NCBI RefSeq assembly: GCF_022348085.1
Contig: NZ_JAKRFN010000011.1
Location: 106,785 to 170,784 of the forward strand
Direction: 5' to 3'
From: Mycobacterium sp. PSTR-4-N
GTDB taxonomy: Bacteria; Actinomycetota; Actinomycetes; Mycobacteriales; Mycobacteriaceae
DNA length: 64,000 bases
The position numbers were made by a program, and so were the translations under genes. This document shows positions 7,994-15,664 of the stretch, one piece after another. The notes under the pieces were generated by a model. The model worked only from the letters and a program-made list of their open reading frames with translations, searched no databases and was not told the origin of the DNA. Within the stretch, counting starts at the first letter, position 1. Each line of letters opens with the position of its first letter.

Positions 7994-9195
7994 CCGAATC
8001 GGTACGTACGCCTGCCGAACTGCCGGAGGGCGTCAGCCAGGCCACGGTCGGCGTGCGCGGCGGCCTGCTGCGGTCCGGATTCGAGGAGACCGCCGAAGCG
8101 CTGTACCTGACGTCGGGCTACGTGTACGAGAGCGCGGCTGATGCGGAGAAGGCGTTCACCGGCGAGATCGACCGGTATGTGTACTCCCGCTACGGCAACC
8201 CGACGATCTCGATGTTCGAGGAGCGGCTGCGGCTGCTCGAGGGCGCGCCGGCCTGCTTCGCGACGGCCACGGGCATGTCCGCGGTGTTCACCGCGCTGGG
8301 CGCGCTGCTGGGTGCCGGTGATCGTCTGGTGGCCGCGCGCAGTCTGTTCGGCTCGTGTTTCGTGGTGTGCAGCGAGATCCTGCCCCGCTGGGGTGTGGAG
8401 ACGGTCTTCGTCGACGGCGATGATCTGTCGCAGTGGGAGGAGGCGCTGTCGGTGCCCACGCAGGCGGTGTTCTTCGAGACGCCGTCGAACCCGATGCAGT
8501 CTCTGGTCGACATCGCCGCGGTGTGCGATCTCGCCCACGCCGCGGGCGCAAAAGTGGTGCTGGACAACGTCTTCGCCACACCCATCCTGCAGCAGGGCTT
8601 CCCCCTCGGCGTCGACGTGGTGATCTATTCGGGCACCAAACACATCGACGGGCAGGGCAGAGTCCTCGGCGGCGCGATCCTCGGCAGCACGGACTACATC
8701 GACGGTCCGGTGCAGAAGCTGATGCGCCACACGGGACCTGCGTTGAGCCCGTTCAACGCCTGGACGTTGCTCAAAGGCTTGGAGACGCTGGCTCTGCGTG
8801 TGCAGCACCAGAATTCGTCGGCGCACCGTATCGCCGAGTTCCTGGAGTCCCACCCGTCGGTGAGTTGGACGAAGTACCCGCTGCTGGAGTCGCATCCGCA
8901 GTACGACCTGGCCAAGAGGCAGATGACCGGTGGTGGCACCGTCATCACGTTCGAACTCTCCGGCGGCACGAAGGAACGTGCTTTCGAGGTGCTCGACAAG
9001 TTGCGCATCGTCGACATCTCCAACAATCTCGGCGACTCCAAATCGTTGATCACGCATCCGGCGACCACCACCCACCGCGCGATGGGTCCCGAGGGGCGTG
9101 CCGCGATCGGCTTGGGCGACGGCGTCGTCCGGATCTCGGTGGGCCTGGAGGGTACCGAGGATCTGATCGCCGACCTCGACCAGGCGTTGGCCTAG
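7990..9195 (+). CDS. metZ: O-succinylhomoserine sulfhydrylase
   Basis: A 401-residue PLP enzyme of the Cys/Met metabolism family, which uses sulfide to convert O-succinylhomoserine to homocysteine. YSRYGNPT binds the cofactor phosphate of the neighbouring subunit, FFETPSNP and VVLDNVFATP are family blocks, and the Schiff-base lysine is Lys217 in SGTKHIDGQGR, the form typical of MetZ. SLITHPATTTH near the end is the substrate carboxylate loop. Start GTG 7990 overlaps the rhodanese stop; an in-frame GTG at 7978 would add four residues. rraB follows with no gap. Confidence 0.95.
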   Translation: MTESVRTPAELPEGVSQATVGVRGGLLRSGFEETAEALYLTSGYVYESAADAEKAFTGEIDRYVYSRYGNPTISMFEERLRLLEGAPACFATATGMSAVFTALGALLGAGDRLVAARSLFGSCFVVCSEILPRWGVETVFVDGDDLSQWEEALSVPTQAVFFETPSNPMQSLVDIAAVCDLAHAAGAKVVLDNVFATPILQQGFPLGVDVVIYSGTKHIDGQGRVLGGAILGSTDYIDGPVQKLMRHTGPALSPFNAWTLLKGLETLALRVQHQNSSAHRIAEFLESHPSVSWTKYPLLESHPQYDLAKRQMTGGGTVITFELSGGTKERAFEVLDKLRIVDISNNLGDSKSLITHPATTTHRAMGPEGRAAIGLGDGVVRISVGLEGTEDLIADLDQALA

Positions 9196-9600
9196 GTGTC
9201 GCGCCGCTCCGAGCAGAAGAAGGCCCGCCGCAAGAAGCGGCGGGCGGTTCGCGACGAGAGTTGGGTTCCGGCGCGCGTGCTCGAGCAGCTCGAGATCGCC
9301 TCTGATCTGGAGGCTTTCGATGAGCAGCTGACCCAGCGCGGCTGGGAGTTCTCCGAGGACATCGACGACGAGGCCGGCGCGGCGTGGTACTGGGTGCCTT
9401 CGGAGGCCGAGGTACCCGATGAGGACGAAGTGGTCAACGTGACGGTCGCGCTGCTGACTCCCGACGACGACGGCGAGATCGTGCACGTCGTGTTCGTCGG
9501 CACCGCCGACGATTACCAGTTCGGCGTCGAGGAGTTCTTCGCCAACCTCGACGTCATCGAGGCCTACCGATTGGGCGATCCGATACCGGAATTCGCCTGA
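9196..9600 (+). CDS. RraB-like regulator of ribonuclease E
   Basis: A 134-residue protein starting at GTG 9196, the base after the metZ stop. The basic N-terminus (SRRSEQKKARRKKRRA) is followed by an acidic globular part with QLTQRGWEFSEDIDDE and the C-terminal DLDVIEAYRLGDPIP-type end, which resembles the RraB family of RNase E inhibitors. The basic extension may bind RNA. It has no known tie to methionine synthesis, so its place directly after metZ is notable. The 3' end overlaps the convergent hydrolase gene by 37 bases. The family call is good; activity on RNase E is inferred. Confidence 0.7.
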   Translation: MSRRSEQKKARRKKRRAVRDESWVPARVLEQLEIASDLEAFDEQLTQRGWEFSEDIDDEAGAAWYWVPSEAEVPDEDEVVNVTVALLTPDDDGEIVHVVFVGTADDYQFGVEEFFANLDVIEAYRLGDPIPEFA

Positions 9601-10445
9601 CGGATCGCTGCGGTGACTGCTGCGGGGGCGTCCAGGGGCACGAAAGTGGAGGCGTCCGGCACGTCGATGACCGTCGAGTTCGGGAACAGCGCGGCCAATC
9701 GGTGCCCCAGATTCGGTGTGAAGCAACGGTCGTCGGCGCCCCAAACGATGGTGACCGGTTTGGTGAAGCGGTGCAGGCGCGGGGCGACCTCGGTCAGGTC
9801 GGTGCGGCCGATCCCGCGGGCCAGCGCGGCGAAGTCACCGGCGATACGACGATCAGTGCGGGCCGGGGTGAGCCACGAGGCGGTCAACTCGGGGTCGAGC
9901 CTCCTGGCGAGCAGCCCGAAACCCAACGGAGAGTGCCGCAGCGCGGTGATGCCCATCGGCGCCATCAGCGCGCTGACCGTGATTCTGGTGCGCATCGCGG
10001 CGAACACGGCATTGAACGGAAACGGCGGAAACGTGTCGAAGGCATCGCAATTGGTGAGCACGAGGCGGCCGATGCGGTCAGGGTGCGCATCGATGAGGAA
10101 CTGGCAGATGCCGCCCCCGGTGTCGTTGCCGACCAGGGTCACATCATGCAGATCGAGCTGGGCGATGAACTGGTGCACCATCTCCGCGACACCTTCAGGT
10201 GTCAGGGCGGCACGTTCCCGCACCGGGATGCGGTGGGCGCCGAGTGGGAGATTGGGCTGGAGACAACGAAACCCGCGCGCCGCGAGGTCGGCGGCCACGG
10301 CGTCCCACAACCGCGAATCGACGAGGGCGCCGTGCACGAACAGCACCGGCGGCAATGTCGAGTCCGCCGGGCCCGGCTCGCGGAACTCGATGGTGGCGGC
10401 AGGCAGGTCTACGGACGGCATACCGGATATCCTTTGCGTCGACAT
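9564..10445 (-). CDS. Alpha/beta hydrolase with Asp nucleophile, His apparently absent
   Basis: A 293-residue alpha/beta-hydrolase. The oxyanion segment FVHGALVDSRLWD is followed by the nucleophile elbow GNDTGGG with Asp108, as in haloalkane dehalogenases and epoxide hydrolases. WGADDRCF supplies an acid. Where these families have the catalytic His followed by Phe (GHF), this protein reads PDASTFVPLD with Thr267, so the standard triad is incomplete. Start ATG 10445. It is divergent from a TetR regulator across 37 bases and is probably controlled by it. It may be a related subfamily with different chemistry. Confidence 0.8.
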   Translation of the reverse strand: MSTQRISGMPSVDLPAATIEFREPGPADSTLPPVLFVHGALVDSRLWDAVAADLAARGFRCLQPNLPLGAHRIPVRERAALTPEGVAEMVHQFIAQLDLHDVTLVGNDTGGGICQFLIDAHPDRIGRLVLTNCDAFDTFPPFPFNAVFAAMRTRITVSALMAPMGITALRHSPLGFGLLARRLDPELTASWLTPARTDRRIAGDFAALARGIGRTDLTEVAPRLHRFTKPVTIVWGADDRCFTPNLGHRLAALFPNSTVIDVPDASTFVPLDAPAAVTAAIRQANSGIGSPNR

Positions 10446-10482
10446 TTACGAACACTGAGTACGAAAGTTACGTGCAGACTGT

Positions 10483-11094
10483 ATGGAAGTCAACCCCCGG
10501 CCTCGTCGTACCCAGGCGGAGCGCACCGCGGCGACGCGCGCGAAGCTACTCGCTGCATCGCGGAAGCTGTTCGCCGTCAACGGCTTTGCCGACGTGTCTA
10601 CGCAAGAGATCGTCGCTGCGGCGGGTGTGACCCGCGGCGCGTTGTATCACCAGTTCGCGGACAAAGCCGAGCTGTTCGCGGCGGTGTACGAGGACGTCGA
10701 AGCCGAGCTCGTCACCCAGATAGCGACGCGCATCGCCGAGGCGGAGCCGGCTGATCACCTCGCGGCGATGCGTATCGGTGCGCGGCTGTTCCTCGATGTG
10801 TGCTCGGCGCCTGCCGTCCAGCGGATCGTGCTGATCGACGCTCCCGCCGTGCTCGGTTGGCAACGCTGGCGTGAGGTGGGTATGCGATATGGCCTCGGCG
10901 TGGTGGAGGCGATGCTCGCGCAGGCGGTCGCCGACGGCGTGATTCCGGACCAGCCGGTCCGGCCGACCGCGCACGTGCTGCTGGGCGCACTCGACGAGGC
11001 GGCGCTGTTCATCGCGCGCGCCGCGGATCAGGACACGGCGAAGGCCGACATGTATGCAGTCTGCGATCGACTGATCGACGGCATTGCGCGTTAG
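10483..11094 (+). CDS. TetR-family transcriptional regulator
   Basis: A 203-residue protein with a TetR DNA-binding head (residues about 5-60): RAKLLAASRKLFAVNGFADVSTQEIVAAAGVTRGALYHQFADKAELF matches the helix-turn-helix and GxLYxxFxxK signature. The remainder is a helical ligand-binding and dimer domain. It is divergent from the alpha/beta hydrolase gene and convergent with the SDR gene, whose stop overlaps its own by four bases. The hydrolase is the likely target and the ligand is unknown. Confidence 0.92.
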   Translation: MEVNPRPRRTQAERTAATRAKLLAASRKLFAVNGFADVSTQEIVAAAGVTRGALYHQFADKAELFAAVYEDVEAELVTQIATRIAEAEPADHLAAMRIGARLFLDVCSAPAVQRIVLIDAPAVLGWQRWREVGMRYGLGVVEAMLAQAVADGVIPDQPVRPTAHVLLGALDEAALFIARAADQDTAKADMYAVCDRLIDGIAR

Positions 11095-11951
11095 TTCTTG
11101 TCGGCGCCTTCGACGACACCCAGAGCCGACTGGGCACGCTGCTCGTAACCCGCTCGCTTGGTGGTGTCGAACTCGAGAAAGACGTTGTCCAGACCGAGCT
11201 TTCGATTCATCCAGCGACGTCCACGAGGTCCGAGCATCTGCGCGGCCTGTGCGGTGAACCGCAGGAACGGCGGCACCGACACGTGCGTCTTCGGCTTGTT
11301 GAGCGTCTTGACGATTGCATCCGCGATGTCCTGCGGCTCAGCGGGTTTGATGGACATCTCCTTGGTGCCCGAGATCAGCTCGGTGTTGGTGAACGGCGGC
11401 ATCACCACCGACACGTGCACACCGTGCGGTGCCACCTCATCGGCCAAGGCGGCGGAGAGGCCGACGACACCGAATTTCGCGCCCACGTAGACGACCTGCC
11501 CCGGCACCGGGATGACGCCGGACAGCGATGCGATGTTGATGATGTGTCCGCGACGGCGGGCGATCATGTCGGGCAGGGCCAGCTGACAGCCGGCGATCAC
11601 GCCGTAGAGATTCACCTCGATCGACGAGCGGATGGACTGCTCGGACTGCTCGAGAAACGGTCCGATCGGCATGACGCCCGCGTTGTTGATCAACACGTCG
11701 ATGTGGCCGCCGCCGTCGGTGCGGGCCTTGTCCAGGAACGTGGCGAAGGATTCCCGATCCGTGACGTCGAGCGGATAGCCCGAGGCCGGGCCGAGATTCG
11801 AGAGCTTGGCGACCGACGACTCCTGGAGGGCGACGTCGCGATCGCCGATCACGACTCGCGCGCCGCGCTTGAGCAGCGCCTCGGCAGTGGCGTAGCCGAT
11901 GCCCCGCGCGGCACCGGTGATGGCGATCGTCTTCCCGCGGATGTTGTCCAT
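11091..11951 (-). CDS. Short-chain dehydrogenase/reductase
   Basis: A 286-residue SDR. TGAARGIGYA is the nucleotide-binding Gly motif, INNAG follows, and the catalytic Ser-Tyr-Lys set is in IASLSGVIPVPGQVVYVGAKFG. The Asp at GDRD favours NAD(H). The C-terminal 60 residues, longer than minimal SDRs and containing PRGRRWMNRKLGLD, resemble mycobacterial SDRs of lipid or xenobiotic metabolism. I use ATG 11951; TTG 11975 would add eight residues but lies in a palindrome that looks like an operator. Confidence 0.9.
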   Translation of the reverse strand: MDNIRGKTIAITGAARGIGYATAEALLKRGARVVIGDRDVALQESSVAKLSNLGPASGYPLDVTDRESFATFLDKARTDGGGHIDVLINNAGVMPIGPFLEQSEQSIRSSIEVNLYGVIAGCQLALPDMIARRRGHIINIASLSGVIPVPGQVVYVGAKFGVVGLSAALADEVAPHGVHVSVVMPPFTNTELISGTKEMSIKPAEPQDIADAIVKTLNKPKTHVSVPPFLRFTAQAAQMLGPRGRRWMNRKLGLDNVFLEFDTTKRAGYEQRAQSALGVVEGADKN

Positions 11952-11961
11952 GGCGCCGAAC

Positions 11962-11975
11962 TTTACACGTGTCAA
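11962..11975. promoter_or_regulatory. Palindrome upstream of the SDR gene
   Basis: TTTACACGTGTCAA contains the perfect 8-base palindrome ACACGTGT with near-matching flanks, 11-24 bases upstream of the SDR start. It may be a TetR-type operator or overlap the promoter. The cognate regulator is unknown. Confidence 0.35.
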
Positions 11976-11990
11976 GTTTCGCGGGAAAGG

Positions 11991-12021
11991 GGGTTGTCCC
12001 CAGCCGCCGGGTTATCCCCAG
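11991..12021. repeat. Two DnaA-box-like direct repeats
   Basis: GGGTTGTCCCCAG (11991-12003) and GGGTTATCCCCAG (12009-12021) are 13-base direct repeats, 18 bases apart and differing at one base. Each contains a 9-mer one base away from a DnaA box (TTGTCCACA or TTATCCACA). They lie 45-75 bases before the 13E12-family start site. Confidence 0.4.
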
Positions 12022-12065
12022 GCTGGGATTTTGGTGCTGCCGGGCCGGTCGGTCCGCCGGTAGAT

Positions 12066-12081
12066 TCGTACATGTGTTCGA
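12066..12081. promoter_or_regulatory. SOS box (LexA site), one mismatch
   Basis: TCGTACATGTGTTCGA matches the mycobacterial SOS box TCGAAC-N4-GTTCGA except for T in place of A at the fourth base. It covers the GTG start codon (12074-12076) of the 13E12-family gene, the same arrangement as the perfect site at 63847-63862. Confidence 0.7.
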
Positions 12082-13654
12082 TTTAGCGCGGGTGGTGGAG
12101 GCGGATCTGGTCGAGGTGATGACCAGCTCCGCAGCCGCTGCCGCGCGGGCGGAGGCGATGAAGCTGGCCGCGATCGCCGAACTGTGGCGGCGGCGCCGCC
12201 GCCCCGAGCGGGAGCGCTGGGTATGCGCGGACTGGGATGCCGCGGCCGCCGAGGTCGGCGCCGCGCTGGGGATCAGTGCGGGGCGGGCGTCGGTGCAGAT
12301 GGACCTGGCGGTGGCGATGCGTGACCGCTTCCCCCGACTGGGGGCACTGCTGGCCGACGGGCAGGTCAGCCTCGATGTGGTCAGGGCGGTCGTCTCGCGG
12401 ACCGCGCTGGTGCTCGACCCGTCGACCCTGCGGCTGCTCGACCACCATTTCGCCGAGGCTGTGGCGGGGTGGGGAGTGTTGTCGCAGAAAAAGCTCGAAG
12501 CCGCCATCGACGTGTGGATCCAGACCTACGACCCCGACGCGGTACGTCGGGTGCGTCAGCGCTCACGGGATCGGTCGTTCACCATCGGGGACCGCCACGA
12601 CAGCTCGGGCATCACCGAGGTGTACGGGCGACTGGCCACCCCCGATGCGGCCCTGCTGGCCACCCGGTTGGCGATGACGATCGCCTCGGTGTGCGACCAC
12701 GATCCCCGCACCCGGGATCAGAAACGCGCCGATGCGGTCGGCGCGATCGCCGCCGGAGCCACCGCGTTGGCGTGCCGCTGCGGACGCCCCGACTGCGCGG
12801 CCGCCCGGATCGATGACGGGCGCGCCTCGTCCATCACGGTCACCGTGATCGCCGACCAAGCTTCCCTCGACGCTCAACCCGACCCGGAGCTGCATGGCGA
12901 AGCACCCCCACCCACCTCCACGCCACGAAACACCACACCCGCCGAGGCCGCCGAACCTACCCAACCGACCAAGCCCATCACCACACAGCCGCGTCGGGCG
13001 GCGCTGATCGTGGGCCCCGGGGGTGGGATCGTGCCCGCGCCGCTGCTGGCCGACCTGATCGCCCACGGCGCCACGGTCCGCGTCGTCGGCGACCCCGACG
13101 GCCTGGCCACCGCGGGCTACCGCCCGTCGACGGCGCTGGACCGGTTCGTGCGCACCCGCGATCTGACATGCCGCTTCCCCGGCTGCGACCGCCTCGCCAC
13201 CCACGCCGACATCGACCACACCGTGCCCTACCCCGCCGGGGCGACCCATCCGGCCAACACCAAATGCTTGTGCCGCCACCATCATCTGCTGAAAACGTTC
13301 TGGGACGGCTGGACCGAACAACAAACCCCCGACGGGCGCCTACACCTGATCAGCCCCACCGGCCACACCTACACCACCACCCCGCTATCAGCGCTGCTGT
13401 TCCCGTCCTGGAACACCCGCACCGAACCCCCACCAACCCCCACGAACACCACGCAGCGACCCACCCCGGGCCGCCACCTCAAGATGCCCACCCGCCACCG
13501 CAGCCGCACCCAAAACCACACCGCCTACATCCGAAGAGAACGCGCACTCAACCACCGCGAACGCACCCGAGAACACACCGAAACCACCCCACCACAACAC
13601 AACTGGAGCACCTACTCCACCCCACCCACCGGCGCCGACCCCCCACCGTTTTGA
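12074..13654 (+). CDS. 13E12 repeat-family protein (DUF222 plus HNH endonuclease domain)
   Basis: A 526-residue protein. An N-terminal helical DUF222 region (about 5-300) is followed by an HNH domain near 355-425: CRFPGC, ADIDHTVPY and CRHHHLLKTFWDGW supply the His and metal ligands. The last 70 residues are Thr/Pro/Arg/His-rich and codon-biased to C. GTG 12074 is chosen because the paralogue at the other end of the window starts the same way (V-F-D) and because both starts lie in an SOS box. DNA cleavage is predicted from the HNH fold; the cellular role of this multicopy mycobacterial family is unsettled. The 3' end overlaps the convergent DUF899 gene. Confidence 0.88.
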   Translation: MFDLARVVEADLVEVMTSSAAAAARAEAMKLAAIAELWRRRRRPERERWVCADWDAAAAEVGAALGISAGRASVQMDLAVAMRDRFPRLGALLADGQVSLDVVRAVVSRTALVLDPSTLRLLDHHFAEAVAGWGVLSQKKLEAAIDVWIQTYDPDAVRRVRQRSRDRSFTIGDRHDSSGITEVYGRLATPDAALLATRLAMTIASVCDHDPRTRDQKRADAVGAIAAGATALACRCGRPDCAAARIDDGRASSITVTVIADQASLDAQPDPELHGEAPPPTSTPRNTTPAEAAEPTQPTKPITTQPRRAALIVGPGGGIVPAPLLADLIAHGATVRVVGDPDGLATAGYRPSTALDRFVRTRDLTCRFPGCDRLATHADIDHTVPYPAGATHPANTKCLCRHHHLLKTFWDGWTEQQTPDGRLHLISPTGHTYTTTPLSALLFPSWNTRTEPPPTPTNTTQRPTPGRHLKMPTRHRSRTQNHTAYIRRERALNHRERTREHTETTPPQHNWSTYSTPPTGADPPPF

Positions 13655-14337
13655 CCACAAGGCTCGTACAGGTCGTGGTGCCGCCACCACTGATACGGCG
13701 GCGACTGCGGGTATCCCGGCGGGGAGTCCTCCCACGTCTCCTGCCGTCCCAGTGCGGTGATGTCGAGGAGGTTCCACGTGCTCACGAACGCTTCGTCCCC
13801 GCGGTTGTCGACGAAGTACGTGCGGAACACCTCGTCGGTGTCCGGGTGCCGGATGAACGCGTTCGTGCCGTGCCATTCGTCGACGTCGAAATCCACATCG
13901 AAGACGCCGTCCTCGGCCTCGATCATGGTGAACCACGGCATGTTCCAGCCCATCCGGTCCTTGACCCCCGCGATGTCGGCCTGCGTGCCACGCGACACGT
14001 ACACGAGCGTCGTGTCGCGTGCGTGCAGATGCGACAGGTCCGGCACGTGGTCGGCCATCAGCGAACAGCCCACGCAGCCGCGCTCGGGCCATCCGTTGAC
14101 GCTGGGATCCATGAACGCCCGATACACGATCAACTGGCGCCTGCCCGCGAACAGGTCCCGGAGCGTGACCGGCCCGTCGGGGCCCGAGAACCAATACTCC
14201 TTGTCTACCGGAGTCCACGGCATCCGCCTGCGCATCGCGGCCAAGTCGTCGCGCTCCCGGGTGAACGCCTTCTCTCGAATCAGCATCTCCGCCAACGCCT
14301 TATGCCACTCCGCTGCCGACACGACCCGAGGCTCCAT
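13612..14337 (-). CDS. DUF899 thioredoxin-like protein
   Basis: A 241-residue protein of the DUF899 family, a thioredoxin-fold group in actinobacteria. Recognisable blocks are VSAAEWHKALAEMLIREKAFTRERDDLAAMRRRMPW at the N-terminus, the single-cysteine-pair loop GCVGCSLMADHV, and WNMPWFTM. The two cysteines are in CVGC spacing, so redox chemistry is possible. ATG 14337 is preferred over GTG 14343 because GGAG lies just upstream at a usual distance. It is divergent from an ArsR regulator, with a palindrome between them, suggesting joint control. Confidence 0.85.
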   Translation of the reverse strand: MEPRVVSAAEWHKALAEMLIREKAFTRERDDLAAMRRRMPWTPVDKEYWFSGPDGPVTLRDLFAGRRQLIVYRAFMDPSVNGWPERGCVGCSLMADHVPDLSHLHARDTTLVYVSRGTQADIAGVKDRMGWNMPWFTMIEAEDGVFDVDFDVDEWHGTNAFIRHPDTDEVFRTYFVDNRGDEAFVSTWNLLDITALGRQETWEDSPPGYPQSPPYQWWRHHDLYEPCGQNGGGSAPVGGVE

Positions 14338-14357
14338 CGCCACTCCATCCCGAAACG

Positions 14358-14375
14358 TTCAACACTCTAGTTGAA
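14358..14375. promoter_or_regulatory. ArsR operator copy 1
   Basis: TTCAAC-ACTCTA-GTTGAA is a perfect 6+6 inverted repeat with a six-base spacer between the divergent DUF899 and ArsR genes. The same arms recur 46 bases away. Confidence 0.6.
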
Positions 14376-14404
14376 TGTCAGCACACCATCACCCGTCGCT
14401 ATAG

Positions 14405-14421
14405 TCAACAATGTGGTTGAA
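14405..14421. promoter_or_regulatory. ArsR operator copy 2
   Basis: TCAAC-AATGTG-GTTGAA repeats the arms and six-base spacer of the 14358 site and overlaps the GTG start codon of the ArsR gene at 14413, as expected for autorepression. Confidence 0.55.
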
Positions 14422-14742
14422 GATCTTCTCGATCGCGCCTACGCCGCACTCGCCGATCCGACACGGCGGCAGCTCCTCGAGGCCCTGCGACACGGCGACG
14501 CGCGCATCACCGACCTGGCCGCGCCGCTTCCGATGAGCTTCGCCGGGGTGTCCCGGCACGTCGCCGTCCTCGAGTCCGCCGGGCTCGTCCGCCGGGAGAT
14601 CCGCGGCCGCGAACACTGGCTCTCGCTGGATTCCGACGGACTCTCGCCGGCCCGGCAGTGGATCGACGAGCAGGCCGAGTTCTGGTCCGCCCGCGCCGAC
14701 GCGCTCTCCGAGCGGCTCCGCGCGAAAGCCAAGACCCGATGA
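14413..14742 (+). CDS. ArsR-family repressor
   Basis: A 109-residue winged-helix protein. ALADPTRRQLLEALRHGDARITDLAAPLPMSFAGVSRHVAVLESAGLVRREIRGRE is the full ArsR/SmtB helix-turn-helix and wing. No metal-binding ELCVCDL-type cysteines are present, placing it with the non-metal ArsR group that is usually paired with SRPBCC genes. GTG 14413 gives the conserved VVEDLLDRAYAAL start; TTG 14371 in the same frame is less likely. The gene overlaps the downstream SRPBCC-GNAT gene by an ATGA. Confidence 0.9.
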   Translation: MVEDLLDRAYAALADPTRRQLLEALRHGDARITDLAAPLPMSFAGVSRHVAVLESAGLVRREIRGREHWLSLDSDGLSPARQWIDEQAEFWSARADALSERLRAKAKTR

Positions 14743-15641
14743 CCGGACCCGTCGTGCGGGTGCGCCGCGTGATGCCCGCTGTCCCCGAGGACGTCTTCGA
14801 CGAATGGCTCGACCCCGACGCCCTGATGGCTTGGATGTGTCCCCGGCCGACCCACTGCGTCGCCGTCACCGTCGACCCTCGCGTCGGCGGACGCGTGCGC
14901 TTCGACATCGACGACGGGGGCCACTCGGTCCTGATCTGCGGGCAGTTCCTCGTCGTCGACCGACCCCGCCACCTCAGATTCACGTGGAGCCACTCGGGCT
15001 GGGCCGATCCGACGGCCGCCAGCGTCGTCGACGTCACCTTCGAGCCCCACGGTGCCCACGACACCCTGATGTCGATCGAGCACACCTTGCTTCCCGCCGA
15101 AGGGTTCGACGACCACGACCACGGCTGGGCCGTCACCGCGGACCAGCTGCAGTCGCGGGTGAACCGACGGTTGCGCTTCGTCCCCGTCAATCAGGACGAT
15201 CCGCTGGCCACGCCGCTGATCGACGAACTGGCCGTCGAGTACGCCGACCGCTACGGCGGCCAGCGCGATCGTGTCCACGCCTGGCTGCGCAGCTATCCGC
15301 ACGCCGAGTTCGAGCCACCGTCGGGCGGCCTGCTGATCGGGCTGCTCGACGGACGTCCCGTGACCGGCGGTGCGTTCCGCCGTTTCGACGACGCCACCGC
15401 CGAGCTCAAACGGATCTGGACCGACAGTCGCCATCGCCGACGCGGCCATGCCAAAACGCTGATGGCCCAGCTCGAATCGGCCATCGCGGCGCGCGGTTAC
15501 ACCCGCGTGTACCTCACCACCGGGGACCGCCAACCCGAGGCGGAAGCGCTGTATCACTCGATGGGGTACACCCGGCTGGACGAGCCACTGCCCTATGACG
15601 GTGAGTCGTACGCGGTGGCCTTTCTCAAAGATCTCTCCTAG
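14739..15641 (+). CDS. SRPBCC (AHSA1-like) and GNAT acetyltransferase fusion
   Basis: A 300-residue protein starting at ATG 14739, overlapping the ArsR stop. Residues 1-140 are an AHSA1/SRPBCC fold: VPEDVFDEWLDPDALMAWM, GGRVRFDI and VVDRPRHLRFTWSH. Residues about 148-300 are a GNAT N-acetyltransferase: LIDELAVEYADRYGG, then the acetyl-CoA loop in TDSRHRRRGHAKTLM and the closing ALYHSMGY. The usual C-terminal end of the SRPBCC domain runs straight into the GNAT start, with no frameshift or stop between. ArsR-SRPBCC pairs are common; the added GNAT domain is not. Substrates are unknown. Confidence 0.85.
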   Translation: MTGPVVRVRRVMPAVPEDVFDEWLDPDALMAWMCPRPTHCVAVTVDPRVGGRVRFDIDDGGHSVLICGQFLVVDRPRHLRFTWSHSGWADPTAASVVDVTFEPHGAHDTLMSIEHTLLPAEGFDDHDHGWAVTADQLQSRVNRRLRFVPVNQDDPLATPLIDELAVEYADRYGGQRDRVHAWLRSYPHAEFEPPSGGLLIGLLDGRPVTGGAFRRFDDATAELKRIWTDSRHRRRGHAKTLMAQLESAIAARGYTRVYLTTGDRQPEAEALYHSMGYTRLDEPLPYDGESYAVAFLKDLS

Positions 15642-15664
15642 GAGCGCCCTATAGGCTTGCCGAT

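Noticed and set aside
10446..10482. TetR operator between the hydrolase and TetR genes
   Set aside because: Only three-base inverted arms around AAAGTTA were found, too weak to report as a site.
13400..13654. Repeat array or CRISPR-like sequence in the CCACC-rich 3' end of the first 13E12 gene
   Set aside because: It is a Thr/Pro/Arg/His-rich coding tail with no regular repeat-spacer unit.
12074..13654. 13E12 genes as insertion sequences
   Set aside because: No inverted ends, target duplications or transposase motif are visible; the HNH/DUF222 architecture is that of a dispersed gene family.
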